Source of the DNA: an uncultured Dehalococcoidia bacterium | Lineage (GTDB): Bacteria > Chloroflexota > Dehalococcoidia > Bin125 | DNA length: 64,000 nt | Reading direction: 5' to 3' | Assembly: GCA_958295515.1 (NCBI GenBank) | Contig: CATQGW010000004.1 | Span: 186,001 to 250,000 of the forward strand | Shown here: one piece after another, positions 6,761-15,375 of the stretch | Layout of the letters: every line of letters starts with the position of its first letter | Numbering within the stretch: position 1 is the first letter of the stretch | Program-made: the position numbers and the translations under genes | Notes under the pieces: model-generated | The model's database searches: none | Told to the model about the DNA's origin: nothing | What the model saw: only the letters and a program-made list of their open reading frames with translations

Positions 6761-9115
6761 CTAGCGGCACAGCAGCCCGTACCGATAACCGCGCAGCGTC
6801 AACTCCCGCAGCACCACATCGAGCGCCGCGACGGTCTGCGAACGCTCACCGCCGCCATCGTGCATCAGCAAAATGCCGCCCGGCCGAACATGCGCCAGCA
6901 GGTGCTGCGCAATCTGTGCCGCGCCCGGCCGTCGCCAGTCCTGCGGATCCACGTTCCAGAGCACAATTTCCTTGCCCAGCTCCGCCGCCAGCGCCCGCGT
7001 GTCCGCGTCAATCGCGCCGTACGGCGGGCGCAGACAGGCGATCGGATCGACCGCCTCGCCGACCGCGGCGTGCAGCGCCCGATCGGTGTCCTCCACTTCC
7101 GCCACAAACGCCGCCCGATCGATCTTGGCCAGCGATGCGTGATCGAAGGTGTGATTCTCCGCCTCATGCCCCTCGCGCACGATCCGCGCCGCCAGCTCCG
7201 GATAGGCAACCACGCTCTGGCCGAGCACAAAGAACGTGGCGACCGCCCCATGCCGCGCCAGCGTATCCAGCACCTGCGGCGTCCAGGTGGGGTGCGGTCC
7301 GTCGTCGAATGTCAGGTAGACAACCGACTCCCCCGCGTCTCCGTGCCCAGCCGGCGGTGCCGACGGTGGCGTCGCCGCGGCCTCTGCCGGCTCGATCTCC
7401 TGCTGCTCCAGAACCCGCTCCAGCGCCTGCCAGGTGACGCCGTCGACAACCCCATCGGGCGGCAGACCGACTCGCACCTGCAAAGCCAGCACCGCCTCGC
7501 GGGTCGCTTCGTCGTAGACGTCGTAATAGCGGCCCGGATCCTCAAAGCCCAGCGCCTGCGCACGCGCGAGGCGTTGCTGCAACGCTCGCACCAGGCGTCC
7601 GCGGTCGCCCGTCCCCAGCGTCCCGCCCGCCTCGAAGAACACCGCTTCGGGACCGTCGATCAGCCCCTCCGCAACGGGCGGCCCCGCCGGCGTTCCGGGT
7701 GCGCGCTCAACCGATTGCAGAAACGCCTGCGCAGCCGGCAGGAAGCTGTCCCCGGCGGCAAACTCGACCGCCTGCCCAAGCGCCTCCCGCGCCCGACCAA
7801 GGTCGTCGGGCGAAGCGAGAGTCAGACCGAGCGCCCGAACCGCATGGATCGCCGCATCGGACGGGCGCTCCACAAGCGCCCGCTCGCTATAGCCGATCAG
7901 CGTGACCGCCATCGCCGTCAAGTCGCTTGCCGCAGCCGTGCCAGCGAGAAGCGGTCCGTCGAGCGAGAAAGCCTCTTCGGGCGTATGCATGCTGATCAGC
8001 GCAAACGCACGCTCATACTCGCCGGCCAGCACGTTCGTGAGCAGCGGCTGGCCGGGCGTACCCGCGTGAGCCAGGCGCAAGGCCGCCGTTCGGTTGACCA
8101 GAATCGAGAGCCAACGAAGGTCCGCACGCCCTCCGCCGCGTCGCGCCGTCGTCGCAGCCAGCGCAGCCGCCTCGCGCCAGAGATCAGCGCGGGCGAGCCG
8201 CACCACCCGACCCGCAGCCTCCGCAAGCTCGGCGGGCAGACCGTCCGGCGCTTCCAGCGGAACCAGGCGGTATGCGCCGTCCACCCAGCGATAGACCTGC
8301 TCGCGCCGCTCCTCAACTGCGCAGGCGTAGCAGAACACAAAGGGATTCGAGTCGTTCAGCACAACCTCCGGCGTGCCGTCGCCGTCCAGATCAACGACTT
8401 CCCCCGCATCGGGGCGAGCGCTGACATGCGAGAGCATCGTCTCCAAACGGCCAGACTCAAAGCGCAGAACATCGAGCGTGCCCGAGTGCGCCCCGGTTGA
8501 GCCGCGAATCGCAATCAGAATCGCGCCCGCAGTCGCGGCCGGCGTAGGAAGCTCGAACACATCCAGCACCGAGGTGCGCTGCGGCGCGCTCTCAATCGTC
8601 AGCTCCGCCAGCGGACCGGACCACGCGCCATCCCCGCCGCGCCGGTAGACCGCCATGAAATGGAAGAAGTTGACGCCTTCCCCATCGTCATTGACATAGG
8701 CCGGCTGCGGCCCGTTGGTGATCACCGCCCAAAGCGGACCACCAGCCACCTGCCGGTCAAGCGGAAATGCAACCACTTCAAGCTGTAGCGCGCCGCCCCC
8801 GAACTCCTCTCGGATCGCCGTCAGCACGATCTTCCCCAGCTCAGCGCCGAGCGCTGCCCGATCTTCGCCACGCGCAGGCTGCTCGTCGTCGCGCACAGGC
8901 CGATCTTCGCCGCGCGCAGCCTCGGCAGGAGGAGCGGTAGCACTCGAGACTGCATCTTGCTGCGGCGGTGCAGGGTCCGTGGTCGTCTGCTCAGCCGCCG
9001 GCCGGCTGACGGGCTCATCCTGACTCACAGGCTCAACGGCGGGCGGCGGTGAGGAGTCGCACCCGACAGCCCACAAGCCGACAACGACGATCGCGACCGC
9101 GAGCAGCGTCCTCAT
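6761..9115 (-). CDS. Lipoprotein with peptidoglycan-binding domain and polysaccharide deacetylase domain
   Basis: The 784-residue protein begins with a lipoprotein signal ending in AVGC (Cys19), followed by a Pro/Ala-rich linker to about residue 90. Residues 100-300 form an uncharacterised region with VDLDGDG (241-247), like a calcium-binding or VCBS-type loop. Residues 300-480 are Ala-rich helical. About 500-568 is a PG_binding_1-type domain (LVRALQQRL…PPDGVVDGVTWQAL). The C-terminus is a NodB-like deacetylase: TFDDGPH (602-608), NHTFDH (654-659), RPPYG (696-700) and LLMHDGG (749-755), so the catalytic Asp and metal His residues are present. It probably acts outside the membrane on peptidoglycan or another N-acetylated glycan. 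Confidence 0.85.
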   Translation of the reverse strand: MRTLLAVAIVVVGLWAVGCDSSPPPAVEPVSQDEPVSRPAAEQTTTDPAPPQQDAVSSATAPPAEAARGEDRPVRDDEQPARGEDRAALGAELGKIVLTAIREEFGGGALQLEVVAFPLDRQVAGGPLWAVITNGPQPAYVNDDGEGVNFFHFMAVYRRGGDGAWSGPLAELTIESAPQRTSVLDVFELPTPAATAGAILIAIRGSTGAHSGTLDVLRFESGRLETMLSHVSARPDAGEVVDLDGDGTPEVVLNDSNPFVFCYACAVEERREQVYRWVDGAYRLVPLEAPDGLPAELAEAAGRVVRLARADLWREAAALAATTARRGGGRADLRWLSILVNRTAALRLAHAGTPGQPLLTNVLAGEYERAFALISMHTPEEAFSLDGPLLAGTAAASDLTAMAVTLIGYSERALVERPSDAAIHAVRALGLTLASPDDLGRAREALGQAVEFAAGDSFLPAAQAFLQSVERAPGTPAGPPVAEGLIDGPEAVFFEAGGTLGTGDRGRLVRALQQRLARAQALGFEDPGRYYDVYDEATREAVLALQVRVGLPPDGVVDGVTWQALERVLEQQEIEPAEAAATPPSAPPAGHGDAGESVVYLTFDDGPHPTWTPQVLDTLARHGAVATFFVLGQSVVAYPELAARIVREGHEAENHTFDHASLAKIDRAAFVAEVEDTDRALHAAVGEAVDPIACLRPPYGAIDADTRALAAELGKEIVLWNVDPQDWRRPGAAQIAQHLLAHVRPGGILLMHDGGGERSQTVAALDVVLRELTLRGYRYGLLCR

Positions 9116-9138
9116 CGCAATCGCTCGGCAGTCGCGGA

Positions 9139-9933
9139 TCAGCGCCCTCGGAACTGCGGGTCGCGCCTCTCCGCGAACGCCCGCGCGCCCTCGCGGTGAT
9201 CCAGCGACTGGCGCAGCAACGACTGATTCAGCTCCTCAAGCTGCGCCTGCGAGCGCACATCCTGGTTGACCGCCGCGTAGATCGCCCGCTTGGTCAGCCC
9301 CGCCGCGAACGGCGCGTTGGACGCCAGACGATCCGCGAACGCCAGCGCCGCCGGCATCAACTCCTCTTGCGGATGCACCGCGTTCGCAATCCCCAGCTCC
9401 AACGCGCGAGCGGCATCGATCGGATCCGCCGTCCAGAAAATCTCCAACGCCCGCGAATGCCCCACCAGCCGCGTCAGCGTCCACGACGCCGCCCAGTCCG
9501 GCCCCAGCCCGCGGCGGATGAACGCCGGGTGCAGCCGCGCCGCCTCCGACATCAACCGAATGTCGCAGGCCAGCGCAATCGCAAAGCCCGCCCCCGCCGC
9601 CGCCCCGTTGATCGCCGCGATCACCGGAATTTCGAGCGCCTGCAGCTCGGCCGCGAAGCCGTAGCGCAGCTCAGTGCTTTGCAGCCCCGGCTCAGCCTCC
9701 GCGGCCAGCGCCGCATCGCGGTTCGACATATCCGCGCCCGAGCAGAACCCGCGCCCCGCGCCGCTGATCACCAGCGCGCGCGCCTCGCGATCCGCGCCCA
9801 ACTCCCGCGCCAGCGTGCGCAAACCGTCGCGCATCGCCCCATCCAGCGCGTTGAGCTTCTCCGGACGGTTCAGCGTCGCCACCACCACGCCGTTCCCGCG
9901 CCGCTCCACCAGCAGGGATTCATGCTCGTTCAC
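9139..9933 (-). CDS. Enoyl-CoA hydratase/isomerase family protein
   Basis: The 264-residue crotonase-fold protein contains RPEKLNALDGAM, ISGAGRGFCSGADM (first oxyanion-hole region), AAINGAAAGAGFAIALACDIR (second oxyanion-hole Gly), then FIRRGLGPDWAASWTLTRLVG. The Asp in GPDW rather than a catalytic Glu pair resembles the PaaG-like/isomerase subgroup, so hydration of a simple enoyl-CoA is not certain. Its stop is 3 bases from the neighbouring CoA-transferase stop region on the same strand and the two are likely one operon, suggesting activation of a carboxylic acid to its CoA ester and then beta-oxidation-type processing. Confidence 0.88.
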   Translation of the reverse strand: MNEHESLLVERRGNGVVVATLNRPEKLNALDGAMRDGLRTLARELGADREARALVISGAGRGFCSGADMSNRDAALAAEAEPGLQSTELRYGFAAELQALEIPVIAAINGAAAGAGFAIALACDIRLMSEAARLHPAFIRRGLGPDWAASWTLTRLVGHSRALEIFWTADPIDAARALELGIANAVHPQEELMPAALAFADRLASNAPFAAGLTKRAIYAAVNQDVRSQAQLEELNQSLLRQSLDHREGARAFAERRDPQFRGR

Positions 9934-9936
9934 CAG

Positions 9937-11121
9937 TCACCGCCTTTCCGCGGCGGACCCCGCCGCTTGCAGTACTTCCTCATTGTGCTGACCCACCGTC
10001 GGTGCCGGACCCTCCAGCCAGGGCGTGCGCGAGAGCACCGCCGGCGCGCCCGGCGTGCGCAGCCGACCCAGCGCCGGATCCTCCACATCGCAGAAGAACA
10101 CCCGCGCCGCCAACTGCGGACTCTCGACCAGGTCCTGCACGGTGTTGACCGGGCAGATCAGCACCCGATGGCGCTGCCCCGACTCATACAGCTGCTGGCT
10201 GCCGCGCGCCGCAAAGAACGCCGCGATCTCGGCCTCCAACTCCGCCACCTCATCGTCGTCGGGCAGCACCGAGCCCGCAATCGAGATGCCCGCCCAATAC
10301 TCGGCGTCAAAACGCGGCATCACGCCCTCCGCCCGCATCCACGCAGCCAAATCCGTCATCCCGCGCGGCATCCGCACGAACGCCACATACCCGTCGGCGC
10401 TGGGATAGACGATCCGCGTCGCCCGGTCCGCGAACGCCCGCGCCCCGCCCGCCCGAATCGTCTCGATCCCGTCCATCTCCCAATACAAGCGCGCGTTGCC
10501 CAGCGTGTTGGCCATCGCCGCCTGCATTGAGACATCCACATGCTGCCCCCGCCCCGTGACGTGCCGCGCATGCAGCGCGATCATCGCCGCCGAACCCGCG
10601 TTCAGCGCCGTCAGCGCGTAGGCCTGCTCCACGCTGGGACGCAGCGGCGCGCGGTCGCGATCGCCGCAAAGCGACATCAACCCGCCCGACGCCGCCCCAA
10701 TCAAATCCGACGCCGCCCACTGCGCCTTCGGCCCCGACTGTCCGAACGGCGTCATCGAGACGTAGATCAACTGCTGCGCAGCCCCATGCAGGTCGTCGAA
10801 GCCCAACCCCCGCTTCGACATCGCGCCGGGCGGGTCCGACTCAAAGAGGAAATCCGACTCGCGCGCCAGCCCGCGCAGCCGCTCGCGGTCCGCCTCGTCT
10901 TCCAGATCCAGCGTCACGCTCCGCTTGCCCGCGTTCAGCTGCGCCCAATACAGCGAACCCTCACCGTCGTTGAGGAACGGTCCGCGACGACGCGAGGCAT
11001 GCCCGCCCGGCGGCTCCACCCGAAGCACATCCACTCCGAACCCCGCCAGAATCCGCGAGGCCAACGCCCCGATCTCGGCGGTCAAATCTAACGCGCGGTA
11101 CGGCGCAAGCGCGGCAACCAT
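9937..11121 (-). CDS. CaiB/BaiF family (class III) CoA-transferase
   Basis: The start used is the ATG at 11121 (MVAALAPYRALDLT), giving 394 residues, the usual family length. Longer open frame upstream runs through argC on the other strand and is not coding. Recognisable parts are AEIGALASRILAGFGVDVLR, NAGKRSVTLDLEDEADRERL, DFLFESDPPGAM, LIYVSMTPFGQSGP and GRGQHVDVSMQAA. It is more divergent than the member at 5431-6666. It forms a probable operon with the downstream enoyl-CoA hydratase and is divergent from argC. Substrate unknown. Confidence 0.88.
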   Translation of the reverse strand: MVAALAPYRALDLTAEIGALASRILAGFGVDVLRVEPPGGHASRRRGPFLNDGEGSLYWAQLNAGKRSVTLDLEDEADRERLRGLARESDFLFESDPPGAMSKRGLGFDDLHGAAQQLIYVSMTPFGQSGPKAQWAASDLIGAASGGLMSLCGDRDRAPLRPSVEQAYALTALNAGSAAMIALHARHVTGRGQHVDVSMQAAMANTLGNARLYWEMDGIETIRAGGARAFADRATRIVYPSADGYVAFVRMPRGMTDLAAWMRAEGVMPRFDAEYWAGISIAGSVLPDDDEVAELEAEIAAFFAARGSQQLYESGQRHRVLICPVNTVQDLVESPQLAARVFFCDVEDPALGRLRTPGAPAVLSRTPWLEGPAPTVGQHNEEVLQAAGSAAERR

Positions 11122-11151
11122 GCCCCACAGCCTAATTGCCCAACCCCGCTG

Positions 11152-11157
11152 TATGAT
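11152..11157 (+). promoter_or_regulatory. Predicted -10 element of argC
   Basis: TATGAT lies in the 78-base gap between the divergent CoA-transferase and argC. It predicts a start site near 11164 and a leader of about 36 bases carrying the AAGGGAG ribosome site before ATG 11200. No clear -35 is seen. Confidence 0.35.
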
Positions 11158-11199
11158 TGGCGCTTGACCACAGCCCCACGGGAACAAGGGAGCGATGCG

Positions 11200-12255
11200 A
11201 TGGATCGCGTCATCCGCGCAGCGATCATCAACGTCACCGGCTACGTCGGCGCGGAGCTCGCCCGCCTGCTCGCGCAGCATCCCAATTTTGAGATCACCTG
11301 CGTCACCGGGCGTTCCGAGGTCGGCAAGCGCCTGCCCGATGTCTTCCCCCACCTCTGGTCCGTGGACCTGCCCATCGTCGCCGATGTCGAGGGCGAAGTG
11401 GACCTGATCTTCTCCGCCCTCCCCCACGCCGCCGCCGCCGAGCGGCTGGCCGGCTACGTCCGCGACGGCCTGCCCGTCGTCGACGCCAGCGCCGACTTCC
11501 GCCTCTACGAACTCGAACGCTACGAGCAGTGGTACGGCGAGCACCCCGCCCCCGAACTGCTCGCCGACTCCGTCTACGGCCTGCCCGAGCTGCACCGCGA
11601 CGCGATCCGCGAAGCCCGTCTCGTCGGCGTGCCCGGCTGCTACCCCACCTCCGCAATCCTCGCCCTCGCCCCGCTCGCCGAAGCCGGCTGGCTCGAAGGG
11701 CGCACCGTCGTCGACGCCAAGTCCGGCGTCTCCGGCGCAGGACGCGGCCTCAAGCTCACCTCCCACTTCTCCGAGGTCGACAGCTCGCTCAGCGCCTACG
11801 GTCTCGCCGGCCACCGCCACCACCCCGAAATGGTGCAGGAACTCTCCGCCCTCCAAAGCCCCTCAGGCGATGACGAGCTCGCCGTCACCTTCGTCCCCCA
11901 CCTCATTCCCATGACCCGCGGCATCCTCGCCACCTGCTACCCCACGCTGCGCGACGACGCCCTGCCCGCCGACCCCGCCGAACGCCAAACCGCCCTGCGC
12001 GAGCGCTACGCGGAGTTCTACGCCGACGCTCCCTTCGTCCACGTCTCCGACTCCCCGCCCGCCACCAAGCAAACGCTCGGCGCAAACTCCTGCCTCGTCT
12101 ACCCCACCGTCGACGCCCCCACCGGCGAAGTCACGGTGATCAGCTGCATCGACAATCTCGTCAAGGGCGCCGCCGGCGGCGCGGTGCAGTGCGCCAACCT
12201 GATGTTCGGCTTCCCCGAAGACGCCGGCCTCTCCCGCATCGGCGTCTACCCCTAG
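11200..12255 (+). CDS. argC: N-acetyl-gamma-glutamyl-phosphate reductase
   Basis: ArgC reduces N-acetylglutamyl phosphate with NADPH, the third step of arginine synthesis. The 351-residue protein has the catalytic cysteine motif VPGCYPTS (Cys147), GVSGAGRGL, and GLAGHRHHPEM with the catalytic His at 205. The start is ATG 11200, preceded by AAGGGAG; an in-frame TTG at 11164 sits at the predicted transcription start and is less likely. The N-terminal dinucleotide loop reads INVTGYVGAEL where most ArgC have GASGYxGxEL, so the usual first Gly and Ser are replaced. It heads the arginine cluster, 10 bases before argJ. Confidence 0.95.
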   Translation: MDRVIRAAIINVTGYVGAELARLLAQHPNFEITCVTGRSEVGKRLPDVFPHLWSVDLPIVADVEGEVDLIFSALPHAAAAERLAGYVRDGLPVVDASADFRLYELERYEQWYGEHPAPELLADSVYGLPELHRDAIREARLVGVPGCYPTSAILALAPLAEAGWLEGRTVVDAKSGVSGAGRGLKLTSHFSEVDSSLSAYGLAGHRHHPEMVQELSALQSPSGDDELAVTFVPHLIPMTRGILATCYPTLRDDALPADPAERQTALRERYAEFYADAPFVHVSDSPPATKQTLGANSCLVYPTVDAPTGEVTVISCIDNLVKGAAGGAVQCANLMFGFPEDAGLSRIGVYP

Positions 12256-12265
12256 GAGATCGGCA

Positions 12266-13468
12266 ATGAGCGACTCCGACAGCACCGGCGCGATCACCGC
12301 GCCGCTCGGCTTCAGCGCCGCCTCCCACACGGCGGGAATCAAGGAGTCCGGCCTCCCCGACCTCGCCCTGCTCGTCTCCGACCGGCCCGCCGCCGCCGCC
12401 GCGATGTTCACCACCAACCAGACCCAGGCCGCGCCGCTGAGCGTCAGCCGGCGCAATGTCGCCAACGGCGCGCTGCGCGGCGCGATCATCAACTCCGGCA
12501 ACGCCAACTGCGCGACCGGCGCACAGGGCGTCGCCGACGCGCAGACCATGACCGAGCTGGCCGCCGCCCAAATCGGCTGCCAAGCCGAGGACGTGTTCGT
12601 CAACAGCACCGGCATCATCGGCCACTTCCTACCCATGGAACTGCTGCATGCAGCAGTTCCGCAGCTCCAGCCGCACCCCGACGGCGGCGCGGATTTTGCC
12701 CGCGCGATTATGACCACCGACACCTTCCCCAAAGAGGCAATCGCCGCCTTCGAGGCCAACGGCCGGACCTACACCATCGGCGGCTGCGCCAAGGGCGCAG
12801 GCATGATCCATCCCAATATGGCCACAATGATCGCGCTCTGCACCACCGACGCGCCGATCGACGCCGCGCTGCTCAACGACCGCTTCCGCTACGCCATCGA
12901 CCGCTCAATCAACATGGTCACCGTCGACGGCGATACCTCCACCAACGACACCGCGCTGATCCTCGCCAACGGCGCAGCCGGCGGTCCAACGATCGGCGCA
13001 GACGACCAGGACGCGATCGCCGCATTCGACGAGGCGCTCGCCGCCGTCTGCGTGCCCCTGGCCAGGATGATCGCCAAAGACGGCGAGGGCGCAACCAAAC
13101 GAATCGAGATGACCGTCACCGGCGCAGCGCGCTGGGAGGACGCCCGCGCCATCGCCCGCACCGTCGTCACCTCCCCCCTGGTCAAGGCCGCGCTGAGCAA
13201 AGCCGACCCCAACTGGGGCCGTGTCCTCATGGCCGCCGGCTACGCCGGCGTCCCCTACGAACTCGACAACGTCCGCGTCTGGATCGGCGACCTACTCGTC
13301 TTCAACGGCATCGCCACCAACGTCCCTGAGGCCGAAGCTTCGCAGCAGACCGTCGGTCCCGAAGTCCAAATCCGCCTCGACCTCGCCGCCGGCGACGCCC
13401 AAGCCGTCGCCTGGGGCTGTGACCTCACCGAAGAATACGTCCGCTTCAACGCCGATTACGTCACCTAA
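12266..13468 (+). CDS. argJ: Bifunctional glutamate N-acetyltransferase / amino-acid N-acetyltransferase
   Basis: ArgJ transfers acetyl from N-acetylornithine to glutamate, allowing the recycling arginine pathway, and in bifunctional forms also acetylates glutamate from acetyl-CoA. The 400-residue protein shows GAIINSGNANCATG, STGIIGHFLPME and the autocleavage site KGAGMIHPNMATM, with the new N-terminal nucleophile Thr187. The ribosome site AGGAG is 7 bases before the ATG. No argA is present in the window, which fits the cyclic pathway. It lies directly after argC. Confidence 0.95.
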   Translation: MSDSDSTGAITAPLGFSAASHTAGIKESGLPDLALLVSDRPAAAAAMFTTNQTQAAPLSVSRRNVANGALRGAIINSGNANCATGAQGVADAQTMTELAAAQIGCQAEDVFVNSTGIIGHFLPMELLHAAVPQLQPHPDGGADFARAIMTTDTFPKEAIAAFEANGRTYTIGGCAKGAGMIHPNMATMIALCTTDAPIDAALLNDRFRYAIDRSINMVTVDGDTSTNDTALILANGAAGGPTIGADDQDAIAAFDEALAAVCVPLARMIAKDGEGATKRIEMTVTGAARWEDARAIARTVVTSPLVKAALSKADPNWGRVLMAAGYAGVPYELDNVRVWIGDLLVFNGIATNVPEAEASQQTVGPEVQIRLDLAAGDAQAVAWGCDLTEEYVRFNADYVT

Positions 13469-13502
13469 TCTCCGCCCCGAACAACCGCGCAGACATTCGC
13501 GC

Positions 13503-14528
13503 CTATTGCAGCGGCAGCGGCGACTGCCACCACCCCGGCTGCCCGCTCACTTCCACCCGCGTCACCCACTTCACCCAGTGATAGCCCCGCCGACCCGGCG
13601 CGACCAGCCGCAGCGGCGCGCCGTGCCCCGCGCTGAGCCGCTCCCCGCCCACCCGATCCGCCAGCAACAGACCTTGCGCCTCCTCCAGCGAAAAGCGCCG
13701 ACTGAAGCCCGTCACCGATGTCACCACCACGCTGCGCGCCTCCGCCGCCGGGGCAGCCTGCGCCAGCACCTCCGCCAGCGGCAGACCCGACCACTCCTGC
13801 CGCGTAAACCAACCCCCCGTGCAATCCAGCGTCGCCCGCCGACTCGCGCGGCTCAGCGCCGCCAGACCACCAAGATCGAGCCGCAGCGGATGCTCCACCA
13901 GTCCCTCCACCGACAGACGCCAACGCTCAGGATCGATCCGCTGCCGGTCGTCGCTCAACCACTGCGTGACCGGAAACCCGTTGCCGCTCAAACTGCCCCG
14001 CTCGCGCGAGCCGGTGAAGCGGCGCGGCTGCCCCGCCGCCGTCGCGCCGCCCCACAACGCCAGCCCACCCAGCCCCACCAACCCCAGACGCAGCAGATTG
14101 CGGCGGCTGGCAAAGTCGCTGCGGCGCGGCTTCGACCAGCGCGCCGCAGCATGCAGCAGCAGCGGCACCGTCAGCGCCAGACCCAGCGCCGTATGCAGCA
14201 CCAGCGGGCGCAGCGAGCCGTAGAGCGGCACCCGAATCGGCCCGCTGTCCGCCAGCGCCCACCAGATGCCCGTCCCCAGCACCCCCAGGAACAGCGCTCC
14301 CAGCAGCAGCGGCGCGAACGACCACCACCCGCTCCCACGCCGCGCGAACGAGCGCGCCACAATCCGCCACTTCCAAACCATCAGCACCACCAGCGACAGC
14401 CCCGCGATGCCATGCAGCCAGAACACCCAGCGCCCCGACGGCGCCCCCACCAGAAAGCTGCCCAGCCCCGAACACAGCTCGAAGAGCAGCAGCGCCAGAA
14501 TCGTCAGGTTCGTCGCGCGCGCCGTCAT
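13503..14528 (-). CDS. Membrane-anchored molybdopterin-dependent (sulfite oxidase-fold) oxidoreductase
   Basis: With the ATG at 14528 the protein has 341 residues; a longer frame to 14612 would overlap argB and its promoter. Four transmembrane segments (about 8-27, 34-54, 71-92, 108-128) carry histidines (His39, His112, His126) that could bind heme b. A fifth hydrophobic segment is preceded by SRRNLL, a Tat-like twin-arginine motif, at about 141-146. The C-terminal domain resembles the sulfite oxidase/MsrP Moco fold, with Cys236 in ATLDCTGGW as the probable molybdenum ligand. The layout looks like an MsrQ-like membrane part joined to an MsrP-like enzyme. It sits between argJ and argB on the opposite strand; substrate unknown. 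Confidence 0.78.
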   Translation of the reverse strand: MTARATNLTILALLLFELCSGLGSFLVGAPSGRWVFWLHGIAGLSLVVLMVWKWRIVARSFARRGSGWWSFAPLLLGALFLGVLGTGIWWALADSGPIRVPLYGSLRPLVLHTALGLALTVPLLLHAAARWSKPRRSDFASRRNLLRLGLVGLGGLALWGGATAAGQPRRFTGSRERGSLSGNGFPVTQWLSDDRQRIDPERWRLSVEGLVEHPLRLDLGGLAALSRASRRATLDCTGGWFTRQEWSGLPLAEVLAQAAPAAEARSVVVTSVTGFSRRFSLEEAQGLLLADRVGGERLSAGHGAPLRLVAPGRRGYHWVKWVTRVEVSGQPGWWQSPLPLQ

Positions 14529-14584
14529 TCCCCGCCTCGCTTCCCGCCACGCTACCGCGCAGGCGGCGAGCGCAGAGCGTCGGG

Positions 14585-14590
14585 TAGGCT
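14585..14590 (+). promoter_or_regulatory. Predicted -10 element of argB (leaderless start)
   Basis: TAGGCT ends 6 bases before the GTG start at 14597, so transcription would begin at or next to the start codon. The only SD-like bases (GGAG) touch the start codon and are too close to act. It argues that argB is read from its own promoter and not from argC-argJ. Confidence 0.4.
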
Positions 14591-14596
14591 GCGGAG

Positions 14597-15373
14597 GTGA
14601 ACGCAAACGCACCCCTCGTTGTCAAAGTCGGCGGCAGCACGCTCGGCGAGCACGACACCTCGCTGCGCGACTGCGCCGCGCTGCACGCGCAGGGACGCCC
14701 CGTCGTCGTCGTGCATGGCGGCGGCGCAGCCGTGACCGACTGGCAGCAGCGCCTCGGCGCCACCGCAGAGTGGGTCGATGGACTGCGCACCACCACCGCC
14801 GAATCGCTCCAGGTCGTCGTCGCCGTGCTCGCCGGGCTGATCAACAAGCGCCTCGTCGAGCAGCTCATCGGCCTCGGCGCGCCCGCCGTCGGCCTCAGCG
14901 GCGTCGATGGCAACGCCCTGCGTTCGCCCACCAGCGAGCGCCTCGGACTGGTCGGCGAAACCCCCTGCTGCGATCCGTCGCTGATCCAGACCCTGCTGCG
15001 CGACCGACGCCTGCCCGTCCTCGCCCCCGTCGGACTCTCCACCGACGATCCCCCCCTCACCCTGAACATCAACGCCGATGCCGCCGCCGGCGCAATCGCC
15101 GAAGCCCTCCGCGCCGACCTCCTGCTCTACCTCACCGATGTCGAGGCGGTGCTCGACGAACACGGCGCGCCCCTCGCCCAACTCGACGCTGAAACGGAGG
15201 ATCGGTTGCGCAACTGCGGAACAATCCAAGGCGGCATGCTGCCCAAGCTGACCGCAGGCCGCCGCGCCCAACGCGCCGGCGCCCGCGTCAGAATCATCGA
15301 CGGACGACAGGACGGCGCAGTCCGCCGCGCACTCCACGACGCCGAAGCGTCGCCGGGAACGGTGCTGATCTAG
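14597..15373 (+). CDS. argB: Acetylglutamate kinase
   Basis: ArgB phosphorylates N-acetylglutamate, the second step of arginine synthesis. The 258-residue protein starts with GTG and shows VVKVGGSTLGE, VVVHGGGAAVTDW, a central dimer segment, LTLNINADAAAGAIAEAL, YLTDVEAVLDEHG and GTIQGGMLPKL, all typical of the amino-acid kinase fold of ArgB. Length is normal for the family. It is separated from argJ by the opposite-strand Moco gene, has its own predicted promoter, and is followed 2 bases later by the UPF0182 gene. Confidence 0.95.
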   Translation: MNANAPLVVKVGGSTLGEHDTSLRDCAALHAQGRPVVVVHGGGAAVTDWQQRLGATAEWVDGLRTTTAESLQVVVAVLAGLINKRLVEQLIGLGAPAVGLSGVDGNALRSPTSERLGLVGETPCCDPSLIQTLLRDRRLPVLAPVGLSTDDPPLTLNINADAAAGAIAEALRADLLLYLTDVEAVLDEHGAPLAQLDAETEDRLRNCGTIQGGMLPKLTAGRRAQRAGARVRIIDGRQDGAVRRALHDAEASPGTVLI

Positions 15374-15375
15374 CC

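Noticed and set aside
11164-11199. TTG start for argC at the predicted transcription start
   Set aside because: It would add 12 residues not found in ArgC, and ATG 11200 has a clear ribosome site.
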